The notes: generated by a model from the letters alone, not told the origin. A stretch of 64,000 nucleotides of DNA from an uncultured Bacteroidales bacterium (GCA_947303335.1 CAMYYB010000001.1:38816-102815), one strand, 5' to 3'. Positions 1 through 9,614 are shown, numbered from the stretch's first letter. Numbers and translations: made by a program.

Positions 1-8
1 TCTTTGCA

Positions 9-1136
9 GTGTTCAGCGTTCCTTTCGGTCTTGAAATCTCCAAGGAAGGTACACCTGATATTTACAAATTATTAATCAACAGCTTATCGACCATCGACCA
101 GACACGCGTCAAGCCGAAAGCCTTCTACCATCGCAAACGTCCGTTTGAACGGTTTCACGAGCATATGCTCACGAGATTTGAAGAGGCTGAATTGTCGGGC
201 GAGGGCTCCTATCCCTCTGGACACAGTCAACGTGGCTATGGTATCGCCTTGCTGCTTTCCGAGATTAATCCCGATAACGCCGACACTATTATGGCGCGAG
301 GTTATATGTATGGTGAAAGCCGTGTGATTGCAGGTGCACATTGGCAGAGTGATGTCGATGCCAGCCGACTTTGCGCAGCCATAGGATTGAGCCGTCTTCA
401 CACCAGCCCCGTTTTCCTCGCACAGCTCGAAAAAGCCCGTGCAGAGTTCCAAAGACTGACAGGCAAGATGTTGCCTACCGACGATGCCAGCCAGTTTGTC
501 AATCTAGCTGAAGCCATTCCCGATGTCATACTGGAAATCCGTTATTACAGCACCTATAATTTCGTTGGAACTCGTGTAGACGGTTATGAGGAACCCGTTG
601 CACTGCTCACCAAGCAGGCTGCCGATAGTCTTCGTGCTGTAAGCGAAGATTTGAAAAAACAAGGCTATCGTCTGAAGATTTTCGATGCCTATCGTCCGCA
701 GTGTGCTGTCAATCATTTTGTGCGTTGGGCCGCCAATGTTAACGACACGCTCATGAAGCCTTATTTTTATCCCAAAGTGCCGAGAAACAAACTCTTCGAG
801 TTAGGCTACATTGCCAGAAAAAGCGGTCACTCACGCGGGTCAACCGTCGATTTGACCCTTTTTGATATGGCTACGGAGAAGGAAGTCGATATGGGCGGCA
901 CCTTCGATTGGTTTGGTGAGGAAAGTCACCCCGATTTTGGAGGCAATCCCACGACTGGGAAGTACAGGAAAAACGACCGTATCACGGCTGAGCAGTTCCA
1001 CAACCGCATGATTCTGCGCAATGCAATGCTGCGTCACGGCTTCAAGCCTATTCCTGCGGAATGGTGGCACTTCACCTTGAAGAACGAGCCGTTCCCCGAT
1101 ACCTATTTCACCTTCCCGGTTAAGAAATTACAGTAA
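9..1136 (+). CDS. PAP2/class A acid phosphatase-like domain fused to a VanX-type D-Ala-D-Ala dipeptidase (may be 5'-truncated by window edge)
   Basis: N-terminal GSYPSGHSQRGYG...GESRVIAGAHWQSDVDASR matches acid phosphatase signature motifs; C-terminal EIRYYSTYNFVGTRVDGY...IFDAYRPQ...SGHSRGSTVDLTL...EWWHF matches M15D dipeptidases. Confidence 0.85.
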   Translation: MFSVPFGLEISKEGTPDIYKLLINSLSTIDQTRVKPKAFYHRKRPFERFHEHMLTRFEEAELSGEGSYPSGHSQRGYGIALLLSEINPDNADTIMARGYMYGESRVIAGAHWQSDVDASRLCAAIGLSRLHTSPVFLAQLEKARAEFQRLTGKMLPTDDASQFVNLAEAIPDVILEIRYYSTYNFVGTRVDGYEEPVALLTKQAADSLRAVSEDLKKQGYRLKIFDAYRPQCAVNHFVRWAANVNDTLMKPYFYPKVPRNKLFELGYIARKSGHSRGSTVDLTLFDMATEKEVDMGGTFDWFGEESHPDFGGNPTTGKYRKNDRITAEQFHNRMILRNAMLRHGFKPIPAEWWHFTLKNEPFPDTYFTFPVKKLQ

Positions 1137-1160
1137 GGATAGGAAGTAAACGCGTACACA

Positions 1161-1349
1161 TCACGGTTTTAACTCATCCAGATTTCGATATACTTCCTCC
1201 CGCACGTGCTGTTCGGCTTCGGTAAAGGGCCCTTGGCCCATCTTCTCGAGCACAAGCTCGTATGCTTTTACCAAATTAGGGCCTTCTTCGCCGTTGGCTT
1301 CCATCTCTTTGGCGTCATTGAAAGCAATCATCCAGTCTTTTAGTGCCAT
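1161..1349 (-). CDS. small conserved hypothetical protein (62 aa)
   Basis: Intact ORF MALKDWMIAFNDAKEME...; a decayed copy of its 5' end occurs near 30.0 kb. Confidence 0.6.
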   Translation of the reverse strand: MALKDWMIAFNDAKEMEANGEEGPNLVKAYELVLEKMGQGPFTEAEQHVREEVYRNLDELKP

Positions 1350-1451
1350 ATTTGTCGCTTTTTGTGGTTGAAATTTGATGCAAAAGTAAAAAAAATTGTT
1401 GGTCGATAATATTAATTACTACTTTTGCAATTTTTAATAAAACATAATACC

Positions 1452-3296
1452 ATGTGTGGAATAGTAGCTTACATTGGCCCACAGGATGCCTATCCCATTC
1501 TCATTGAGGGGTTGAAACGCCTGGAATATCGCGGTTACGACAGTGCCGGAGTAGCCCTGTTGAATGAAAAAGATGAGTTGAATGTCTATAAGTCGAAAGG
1601 CAAGGTCTCTGATTTGGAGGCTTTTGCGTCAACGAAGGACATCAGCGGACATATCGGAATCGCTCATACTCGTTGGGCCACCCACGGTGAGCCAAACACT
1701 GTGAACGCCCATCCGCACCGTTCGCAATCGGGCAACATCGCCCTCATCCACAACGGCATCATCGAAAACTACATGAGTCTGCGCAAGGAGTTGGAGAAAC
1801 GCGGCTTTACTTTCCAGTCGTCAACCGACACCGAGGTGTTGACTAACCTCATCGAGGATGTGCAGCAAAGCGAACACGTCGACCTCTTCGAGGCGGTCCG
1901 TATCGCCTTGAATCATGTGGTTGGTGCTTACGCTATCGTCATTTTGGAAAAGGGTCACCCCGACCAGCTGATTGCCGCCCGTAAGGGTAGCCCGATGGTG
2001 ATTGGTATTGGCGACGGTGAGTATTTTATCGCTTCCGATGCTACGCCTATCGTGGGTCGCACCCAGAAGGTGGTTTATCTTGAAGATGAACAGGTGGTTC
2101 GCATTAAGCTGAATGAGGAAATGCACATCAAGACCATTCAGGATGTGGAGGCTATTCCCTACGTACAGGAGCTGAAGATGAACCTCGACAGCATTGAAAA
2201 GGCCGGCTTTGACCACTTCATGATGAAGGAAATCTATGAGCAGCCCACCATTGTGCGCGACACCATGCGTGGCCGTTTGCATCCCGAAGCCAATACGGTC
2301 CGTTTGGGCGGCATCGTCAATTATGAGAAACAGTTGCTCTATGCCGATAATATTGTATTCGTAGCCTGCGGTACCTCATGGCACGCAAGTTTAGTGGGTA
2401 GTTACCTGATTGAGAATCTGGCCAAGATTCCCGTCAAGGTGGAGTATGCTTCCGAGTTCCGCTACCGCAATCCTGTTATTACGCCTCACGATGTAGTGAT
2501 TGCCGTTTCACAGTCGGGTGAGACTGCCGACACGCTGGCTGCCATCCAGTTGGCCAAAGAAAAGGGTGCTGTGGTGCTGGGTATCTGTAACGTCATTGGT
2601 TCCTCCATTTCGAGAGTTACCGATGCGGGTATCTATACCCATGCGGGTCCTGAAATCGGTGTGGCTTCCACCAAAGCCTTTACCTCGCAAGTAACGGTGA
2701 TGGTGATGCTGGCCTTGCGTCTCGCCGAGCTGAAAGGCTCACTGAAGGACGAGGAACGCGCCGCCTTTATTCAGGAACTGGACCGTATCCCCGAAAAGAT
2801 GCAGTGGACTCTCGACCACAGCGGTCATGTGAAGGACATCGCTGCCAAGTACAAGGATGTGCGCAACATGTTGTATCTCGGCCGTTTGCAGAACTATCCC
2901 GTTGCCCTTGAAGGTGCCTTGAAGCTGAAGGAAATCTCCTACATTCACGCTGAAGGCTATCCCGCTGCTGAAATGAAACACGGCCCCATCGCCTTGATTG
3001 ACAAGGATATGCCTGTAGTCTTCATCGCCACCAACCACAGCACTTACGAGAAAGTCATCAGCAACATCCAGGAGGTGAAAGCCCGCGACGGCAAAATCAT
3101 CGCCATCATCAGTGAGAAGGACGTGATTGCCCGCAAGATGGCCGACTACGTCATCGAAATCCCTGAGACTGAGTGCCTTTACTCGCCGCTGTTGGCCACT
3201 ATCCCGCTGCAAATCCTGGCTTATCACATCGCCGTGATGCGCGGCTGCAATGTTGACCAACCGCGTAATTTGGCTAAGTCGGTTACGGTAGAATAA
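1452..3296 (+). CDS. glmS: glutamine--fructose-6-phosphate aminotransferase (isomerizing)
   Basis: MCGIVAYIG N-terminal catalytic Cys, two SIS domains, C-terminal NLAKSVTVE. Start placed at ATG 1452 so that Cys2 follows the initiator Met. Confidence 0.97.
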   Translation: MCGIVAYIGPQDAYPILIEGLKRLEYRGYDSAGVALLNEKDELNVYKSKGKVSDLEAFASTKDISGHIGIAHTRWATHGEPNTVNAHPHRSQSGNIALIHNGIIENYMSLRKELEKRGFTFQSSTDTEVLTNLIEDVQQSEHVDLFEAVRIALNHVVGAYAIVILEKGHPDQLIAARKGSPMVIGIGDGEYFIASDATPIVGRTQKVVYLEDEQVVRIKLNEEMHIKTIQDVEAIPYVQELKMNLDSIEKAGFDHFMMKEIYEQPTIVRDTMRGRLHPEANTVRLGGIVNYEKQLLYADNIVFVACGTSWHASLVGSYLIENLAKIPVKVEYASEFRYRNPVITPHDVVIAVSQSGETADTLAAIQLAKEKGAVVLGICNVIGSSISRVTDAGIYTHAGPEIGVASTKAFTSQVTVMVMLALRLAELKGSLKDEERAAFIQELDRIPEKMQWTLDHSGHVKDIAAKYKDVRNMLYLGRLQNYPVALEGALKLKEISYIHAEGYPAAEMKHGPIALIDKDMPVVFIATNHSTYEKVISNIQEVKARDGKIIAIISEKDVIARKMADYVIEIPETECLYSPLLATIPLQILAYHIAVMRGCNVDQPRNLAKSVTVE

Positions 3297-3322
3297 GCCT
3301 TCCCTTATTTTCACAACCCATT

Positions 3323-3367
3323 TTGTCGGAAAGTCGGTTTTTACACCAGCTTTCCGACAAATTTTTA
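3323..3367 (+). terminator. intrinsic terminator downstream of glmS
   Basis: TTGTCGGAAAG ... CTTTCCGACAA perfect 11-bp inverted repeat followed by ATTTTTAT. Confidence 0.8.
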
Positions 3368-3430
3368 TAATCAAATTTTCGTAAACTCGATTATTTTGGG
3401 GAGAAAACGGCGTAGGAAATAAAATACCTT

Positions 3431-3515
3431 GTCCAAATCGTGTAAATTTTGTGAGATTTGGCTGTACAATATCGGATAGTTCGTCCAAATCGTGTAAATT
3501 TTGTGAGATTTGGCT
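3431..3515. repeat. two copies of a 33-bp direct repeat (period 52), each with CCAAATC-N15-GATTTGG arms
   Basis: gtccaaatcgtgtaaattttgtgagatttggct at 3431 and 3483; upstream of the ATPase gene at 3573. Confidence 0.9.
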
Positions 3516-3572
3516 ATAGTATTTCGCGAATAGTCGTATCTTTGCAGCCGAAATCCTAAGTTACAAACCTAC

Positions 3573-5012
3573 ATGAGAAACCATAGAATCATCGGGCGAC
3601 AATACGAACAACAGCTTTTCGAGTCAATCTGCGAGGAACGGGAAGCCAAGATGGTGGCTGTGTATGGCCGTCGTCGAGTGGGGAAGACTTTCCTCATCAA
3701 GGAGTTTTTCCACAACGAGTTTGACTTTATGTTTACGGGCAGCTACGAAGCTCCAACACCCGTGCAACTTGCATTGTTCCATCAAGAACTACAAAAACAC
3801 ATGGAACAAGAATCGCCGATACCCCAAAACTGGTTTGAAGCTTTCAACCAATTGAGTGTCTATTTAGGCCGTTTGTCAAAGGAGCGCATTGTCCTCTTTT
3901 TCGACGAACTACCGTGGATGGACACGCCTAAGTCGAACTTTCTGCCGGCGTTCAGTTATTTTTGGAACAACTGGGCCTCCACCCGCGACGGGCTGAAACT
4001 TTTCATCTGCGGCAGTTCCACTTCGTGGATGATGGATAAAATCATTGGAGCCAAAGGAGGGCTTTACAACCGTTGCTCGCACACCATATACTTATCGCCG
4101 TTTACCTTAAACGAGGTGGAACAACAACTCCAGCACAGAGGCATCGTTTGGACACGCTACCAAATCGCGGAGGCCTACATGATTTTCGGGGGCATACCTT
4201 ATTATATCGACATGCTTGACAAAAGCCAGCCTTTCGCGCAAAACATCGATAACCTCTTTTTCCGACAAGGCGCACCCTTGCGCACGGAATACGAGTTCCT
4301 GTTCCGCTCGCTTTTCAAGGATGCCACATTGCATCGGCAAATCATTGAAGTTCTGTCAAGTAGCGGGAAAGGTCTGACCCTTCAGGAAATCAAAGACGCG
4401 TTGAGTCTGCCTTCGGGCGGAACGATAACCAAAGTGTTAAAAGACTTGCAGTTGTGCGACTTTATCCGTGCTTACAAATCCATCGGGAAGCAAACGAAAG
4501 GCATGATGTATCAACTGACCGACCTTTTCACGCTGTTCCATCTCCGGTTTTTGGTGAAACAAACGGGACAAGATCAACATTATTGGACTAACCTCGACGA
4601 AGCCACGCACGACGCTTGGGCTGGCTATGCTTTCGAAATGGTCTGTCTGCACCATCTTCCACAAATCAAGAAGAAATTAGGCATTACCGGAGTTTTGACC
4701 AATGCCTACAGTTGGTCGACCAAGCCTTTGAAAGACAAGGACGGTGGTGAATGGAAAGGAGCGCAAATCGACCTCCTTTTGGATCGTGCCGACCAAGTCA
4801 TCAACGTTTGCGAGATGAAATACAGCAAGCATCCTTATGCCATCAGCGAGGCTTACGACAAACGGCTGCAGGAGCGACTGTTTACCTTCAAACACCATAC
4901 CAAATGCAAGTCGGCACTGCATATCACCTTCGTCACCACTTTCGGTTTAGCCAAAAACATGTATAGCAACCACGTGCAGTCGGAAGTGCTACTTGATGAC
5001 CTTTTTGAGTGA
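3573..5012 (+). CDS. AAA ATPase (archaeal-type ATPase_2) with DUF234-like C-terminal nuclease-like domain
   Basis: Walker A GRRRVGKTFLIKEF, LFFDELPWMD, GSSTSWM, C-terminal AQIDLLLDRADQVINVCEMKY. Confidence 0.88.
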   Translation: MRNHRIIGRQYEQQLFESICEEREAKMVAVYGRRRVGKTFLIKEFFHNEFDFMFTGSYEAPTPVQLALFHQELQKHMEQESPIPQNWFEAFNQLSVYLGRLSKERIVLFFDELPWMDTPKSNFLPAFSYFWNNWASTRDGLKLFICGSSTSWMMDKIIGAKGGLYNRCSHTIYLSPFTLNEVEQQLQHRGIVWTRYQIAEAYMIFGGIPYYIDMLDKSQPFAQNIDNLFFRQGAPLRTEYEFLFRSLFKDATLHRQIIEVLSSSGKGLTLQEIKDALSLPSGGTITKVLKDLQLCDFIRAYKSIGKQTKGMMYQLTDLFTLFHLRFLVKQTGQDQHYWTNLDEATHDAWAGYAFEMVCLHHLPQIKKKLGITGVLTNAYSWSTKPLKDKDGGEWKGAQIDLLLDRADQVINVCEMKYSKHPYAISEAYDKRLQERLFTFKHHTKCKSALHITFVTTFGLAKNMYSNHVQSEVLLDDLFE

Positions 5013-5340
5013 TTTGGGGTGTTTGACGCCACACCTTTCAAAAGATTCAATGATGACTCAAGCCTTTTGCTTCAATGAGAAATACTACCCAAACTATTGA
5101 GCCCACACAGAGCCGTCGCAGCACCCCCTTACCCAAGCCTTTCCCAAGTCATTCAGTCCTCTTTAGGCTTGGCTACTACTTGGGATATACTTGGCTACCC
5201 CTTGGGTAACCCTTGGGTACCCCTTGGCTAACCCTTGGCATGTAGTTCGCTGAATTTGGTTGTCAGTTTTGTGTCTTGCGACTGATCCAAGTTGACGGGT
5301 TGATAATTTAGGACTGTTTTAAGTTGTCAGTCGCATTAAT

Positions 5341-5438
5341 AGCGGCTGGATTTAGTTTACTCTGAAAGCAGAGCCAGAGCTTTGGTTTGCCTCAGTCCGT
5401 TGGGGTTCGATGCCCCAATGGACTGAAGACTAGCCGCT
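5341..5438. ncRNA. candidate structured RNA (multi-helix junction), orientation uncertain
   Basis: Outer stem AGCGGCT/AGCCGCT; inner hairpins CTCTG-AAAG-CAGAG and CAGTCCGTTGGGG-TTCGATG-CCCCAATGGACTG. A minus-strand TTG-N19-TACCTTTG promoter lies to the right (~5484-5515). Confidence 0.35.
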
Positions 5439-5661
5439 TGTCAGCCCCATCGCCGTCGCCGTCGCTTCGGTTTGTCGCTGCAAAGGTACGCTTTTCCGTT
5501 CATGGCGCAACTTTTTGCTAGTCCTGTGTTGATTATGGATGCAAAGATAGGGATTTTTTTCAAATCGATTTTTTCGATAAAGAAATAATAATTTGAGAAA
5601 TTTTCTCGTTTTTTGTTGTCGTATATTCAAATTCTGTGTATTTTTGCAAAAAAAATGAGAA

Positions 5662-6927
5662 ATGTTAGTAAATTTCACGGTCAAGAACTATCGGTCTTTC
5701 AAGCAAGAACGCACTTTCAGCATGGAGGCGGGTTCAATAAAAGAGCACAAAGAGTCGGTAATCAACAAAGGTAAATTAAGTCTGCTTCCGCTGGCAGTGT
5801 TTTATGGAGCGAACTCCGGTGGTAAGAGTAATTTGATTCAAGCTATATCCACAATGAGGTATATGGTCAGGCGCTCTGTGCAACTGAATGAAGGTGATGA
5901 GTTACCATACGATCCTTTTGCTTTGGATAAGGTTTCGGATTCGCAGCCAACATTGTTTGAGATACAATTCATCAAAGATGAAGTGCTCTATCGCTATGGT
6001 TTCGAATACACCAGAAAGGAGATTGTCTCGGAATGGTTGTATGAAAAACAGTTTGGAGAGAAGGAGTATGAGCTCTTTGTGCGTTCGCGAGATCTGATAG
6101 ATGTTTCGCCCAAAAGATTTCCCGAGGGAGAGGGAAAGGAGGATTTGACCAATTCGAATCGCCTCTTTCTTTCACTTGTTGCACAGCTAAAGGGTGAGAA
6201 GTCCAATTCCGTGATGGGTTGGTTTAGGCAGTGTAACGTCCTTTCTGGAATTGACAGTGAAGGTTATGAGGCTTTTACGCTCAAAATGTTTTTGGAACAT
6301 TTAAACGGAGTGGATGAAGCACAAGAGTTTTTCAAAACAATGCAGTTGGGTTTCACTCGCTTTTCGGTCAAAAAAGTTGATATTCCTAAAGATGCTTTGA
6401 ACAGTGCTCCAGAGTCGATAAAATCACAAATAGAAAAGGATTTGACGACAGGGAATTTCGTTGAGCCTATAACTACCCACAATGTATATGACGAAAATGG
6501 ATTTGTTGTGGGCGAGCGCAATTTCCACAAGAACCAGATGGAGTCGGAGGGAACCAAGAAGGTGATTGAAATGTCGGGGCCGATTTTTGACACACTCAAC
6601 GAAGGCAAGACGCTGATTGTAGATGAATTGGATGCCAAACTTCACCCGTTGCTGACGCGGAATATCGTTCTGCTGTTTATGGATCCTGAAAAGAACCAGC
6701 ATGGAGCGCAGCTTATTTTCGCCACGCACGACACCAATTTGTTGGATTTGGAAATAATTCGCCGTGACCAGATTTGGTTTGCCGAAAAAGACAAGGTGGA
6801 GGCGACAGACCTTTATTCGCTTGTGGAGTTTAAGGATGAAGACGGAAAGAAAGTCCGTAATGACCGAGACATCAAGCGTGATTACATTCGCGGACGCTAC
6901 GGAGCCATACCGTTCATTGGAAAATAG
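5662..6927 (+). CDS. AAA-family ATPase, AbiLi/RloA-like (AAA_15/AAA_21)
   Basis: MLVNFTVKNYRSFKQ...FYGANSGGKSNLIQAI...TLIVDELDAKLHP...QLIFATHDTNLLD; next to an RloB gene. Confidence 0.88.
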   Translation: MLVNFTVKNYRSFKQERTFSMEAGSIKEHKESVINKGKLSLLPLAVFYGANSGGKSNLIQAISTMRYMVRRSVQLNEGDELPYDPFALDKVSDSQPTLFEIQFIKDEVLYRYGFEYTRKEIVSEWLYEKQFGEKEYELFVRSRDLIDVSPKRFPEGEGKEDLTNSNRLFLSLVAQLKGEKSNSVMGWFRQCNVLSGIDSEGYEAFTLKMFLEHLNGVDEAQEFFKTMQLGFTRFSVKKVDIPKDALNSAPESIKSQIEKDLTTGNFVEPITTHNVYDENGFVVGERNFHKNQMESEGTKKVIEMSGPIFDTLNEGKTLIVDELDAKLHPLLTRNIVLLFMDPEKNQHGAQLIFATHDTNLLDLEIIRRDQIWFAEKDKVEATDLYSLVEFKDEDGKKVRNDRDIKRDYIRGRYGAIPFIGK

Positions 6928-6938
6928 GAGGAGTGGTT

Positions 6939-7637
6939 ATGGGGTATTCGAGAAAAGAAGAGATTGCTAAACTGAAGCGGGAACGCAAGGAAGCCAAAGC
7001 CGCAAAAAAGCGCAAGGAAAATGTACGAGAAAAACTTGTGCGTTTTCTGATAGTGTGTGAGGGGACAAAAACGGAGCCCCACTATTTTGAGGCTTTGATT
7101 AAGAACTATATCTCGACTGTCCGTGAAGTGACTATTGAAGGGGAAGGAAAAGCCACTGTGGCTTTGGTGGACGAGACAATGGAAATCAAGAAAGACTTGG
7201 AACGGAAAAATGCCATGACCTTTGACCGTGTGTGGGTAGTATTCGACAAGGATGACTTTGATGATTTCAACGAAGCCATTGAAAAAGCTCGCAGATTGGG
7301 CTTTCAGAGTGCTTGGACAAACGAGGCTTTTGAGTTATGGTATTATTTGCATTTTGAGTATTTGGATACTGGCATTGGACGCGCAGAATATATCCACAAA
7401 CTTCAGGAAGCCTTTAGGAACAGAATGGGAGACGAAGGCTTTAAGTATAAGAAAGGGAATCCAGATATTTACAAGTTGCTGCAACAGTATGGCAGGGAGG
7501 ACTTGGCCAAACGCTTTGCCCAACAACTGCGCAGTTTATATACAGGAACCGATTATGCCTCTCATAAGCCCTGCACAATGGTGGACAAGTTGGTGGAGGA
7601 ATTGGAGAAACCAGAATTATTGTTGAAAAAGAAATGA
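6939..7637 (+). CDS. RloB-like protein (AbiLii-like)
   Basis: FLIVCEGTKTEPHYFEAL, RVWVVFDKDDFDDF, TNEAFELWYYLHFEY are RloB motifs. Second gene of an apparent operon. Confidence 0.88.
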   Translation: MGYSRKEEIAKLKRERKEAKAAKKRKENVREKLVRFLIVCEGTKTEPHYFEALIKNYISTVREVTIEGEGKATVALVDETMEIKKDLERKNAMTFDRVWVVFDKDDFDDFNEAIEKARRLGFQSAWTNEAFELWYYLHFEYLDTGIGRAEYIHKLQEAFRNRMGDEGFKYKKGNPDIYKLLQQYGREDLAKRFAQQLRSLYTGTDYASHKPCTMVDKLVEELEKPELLLKKK

Positions 7638-7656
7638 TAAAGGAGGATAGAAAATA

Positions 7657-7790
7657 TGTGGTCAGATAATATTGCTGAAAGAGATTATCTTGGATTTGAT
7701 GTTCATGCTAGTTTAATAAAGGGTCTAAAATGCTGCCTATTACGATAGGGGTGTTTGGTGATTGGGGAACGATGAGGGATGCACCCCAAA
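7657..7790 (+). pseudogene. remnant of KAP-family P-loop NTPase N-terminus
   Basis: MWSDNIAERDYLGFDVHASLIK, then after a frameshift LPITIGVFGDWG, which is the KAP NTPase N-terminus up to Walker A; sequence ends there. Confidence 0.65.
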
Positions 7791-7823
7791 AACAACCTTA
7801 CAAATGTCCATTAAAAAAACACC

Positions 7824-7936
7824 AATAAGAAGCTGTTTAAAAATGGATAACACGGGTCATTTTTTCGCTTCACTCGAGTCAAAACATCGAATGACTCGAG
7901 TCATTCGATGTTTTGACTCGAGTGCCCGTTTTTAGG
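7824..7936. repeat. triple-box palindromic intergenic element, copy 1
   Basis: Perfect 54-bp palindrome 7871-7924 with ACTCGAGT boxes at 22-bp spacing; 55-bp 5' flank identical to copy at 29673. Confidence 0.95.
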
Positions 7937-8059
7937 GAGTCTAAAAAACAGGAAGTAAATGATGGAAAAAAGATGATGATAATATCATCCGGCCAGAACG
8001 GCAGTTCAAGGGCATTTAACCGCACCTAACCCGTTCCTCATCCGGTCAAACCACCCTCT

Positions 8060-8125
8060 GGCCGAAAGAGCTCCGAAAGAGCTCCGAAAGAGGGCCGAAT
8101 TGTAGTTCGCTGATTTTGGTTCCCA
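8060..8125. repeat. 12-bp tandem repeats (gagctccgaaa) followed by conserved tgtagttcgctgattttggtt tail
   Basis: gctccgaaagagctccgaaagagctccgaaagag; tail shared with 5231-5252. Confidence 0.8.
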
Positions 8126-8225
8126 AACTGATAGATTTTTCCCGTTATTCCTCTCTTTGATGTTGAATGGGTCGAGCAAAAGGCCCTTAGTTAACGCAAA
8201 ACATTAACCTAACAACATCATTACA

Positions 8226-9563
8226 ATGAAAAAGTCTCTTTTAACCCTCATCGCTATCGCTCTGGTAAGCGTGGCAAACGCGCAAGGCGTACAGAACCCT
8301 GAAGCCAACCATGTCCTCAACCGGTTTCTCAACTATGTTAAAATTGAGAGCCAATCCATTGACGATCCAGATCCCGAATCGTTTCCCATGACGGAAGGCC
8401 AGAAGGAGATGGCCAACTTGATCTTCAATGAGTTGAAAACCATTGACAAGGACGGTGTCTTGGATATTAAGATGTCGCCCTGTTACTATGTTTATGCGAA
8501 AGTGCCATCGAACATTGAAAAAGAAGTGCCCTCGGTCATGTTTATGGCACACATGGATGTCACTCCTGAAACCAACGCCAACGGCATTCGTCCACAAGTA
8601 CACCATAACTATAACGGTGGCGACATTGCCTTGGGCAACGGACTGGTATTAAGCCCGAACAATCCAGAAGGAGGTCATCTGAAAGATGTCATTGGAAAGA
8701 CCATCATCACCACTGACGGTAATACGTTGCTCGGTTCCGATTGCAAAGCGGGTTGCACTATCTTGGTGACACTCATCGAACAAATGGTCAACAATCCGAG
8801 TTTCAAGCATGGTGATGTATACTTCACATTCACACAGAACGAGGAAGTGGACAAAGACGTCATGGGCATGGATTTGAGCTATTATGATCGTACTCCCGAT
8901 ATCTTGATAGATGTTGACGGCTCATACACTTACCAGTTTAGTATCGCCAACTTCACGGCAGAAGGACGCACCTACTTGTTCAAAGGCAACCAAGCCCACC
9001 CATCACGGGCAAAAGCTATGAAATACGCAGATGCCCGCACCGCTATGGCCTACTTCATTGGCCAATTGCCGCCTGAGATTCACCCTTCATATTCCGAAGG
9101 ACATCAGGGTTATGTGCATTGCTACAGCATGGAAGTACTGCCTAATGGGCATGATGTGCGTATTCGTGTCCGTATCCGCTATTTTGACAAGGCTGATGGC
9201 GAACGTTTCAAAGCCGATCTTGACGAGGCCTATCGTAGAACACTTCAAGCCTATCCTTTTGTTGAAATTGACCTTGAAAACGATGAACTTCAATACGAAA
9301 ACATTGCCTACACCATGCATCCACAAGCTGTTGGTGTAATCCAACGCGCAGCAGAAAAAACCGGAATACCCATGAGAGGCTTTGAACTGCGTGCAGGCAC
9401 TACATCAGCATCGATGGTTGCCAAAGGTTTACCAGGTGGTCCTTGTCTCTATGGAGCACAGCAGGCATCACATAGTGTTTACGAGTGGTGCTGCCTCGAA
9501 GAAATCATGGAAATCATTCAATTGACATCCAATATCGTGACGGAAGTGAGCAATCTGGAATAA
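8226..9563 (+). CDS. secreted M20 family peptidase, PepT (tripeptide aminopeptidase)-like
   Basis: Signal peptide MKKSLLTLIAIALVSVANAQ; MAHMDVTPETN...GNTLLGSDCKAG...TQNEEV...GHQGYVHCYSMEV. Confidence 0.85.
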   Translation: MKKSLLTLIAIALVSVANAQGVQNPEANHVLNRFLNYVKIESQSIDDPDPESFPMTEGQKEMANLIFNELKTIDKDGVLDIKMSPCYYVYAKVPSNIEKEVPSVMFMAHMDVTPETNANGIRPQVHHNYNGGDIALGNGLVLSPNNPEGGHLKDVIGKTIITTDGNTLLGSDCKAGCTILVTLIEQMVNNPSFKHGDVYFTFTQNEEVDKDVMGMDLSYYDRTPDILIDVDGSYTYQFSIANFTAEGRTYLFKGNQAHPSRAKAMKYADARTAMAYFIGQLPPEIHPSYSEGHQGYVHCYSMEVLPNGHDVRIRVRIRYFDKADGERFKADLDEAYRRTLQAYPFVEIDLENDELQYENIAYTMHPQAVGVIQRAAEKTGIPMRGFELRAGTTSASMVAKGLPGGPCLYGAQQASHSVYEWCCLEEIMEIIQLTSNIVTEVSNLE

Positions 9564-9579
9564 TTAAAACAGTGCGTGA

Positions 9580-9614
9580 AAATCCTCCTGGATAGATATC
9601 GGGAGGATTTTTTT
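9580..9614 (+). terminator. intrinsic terminator after the pepT-like gene
   Basis: AAATCCTCC...GGAGGATTTTTTT. Confidence 0.8.
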
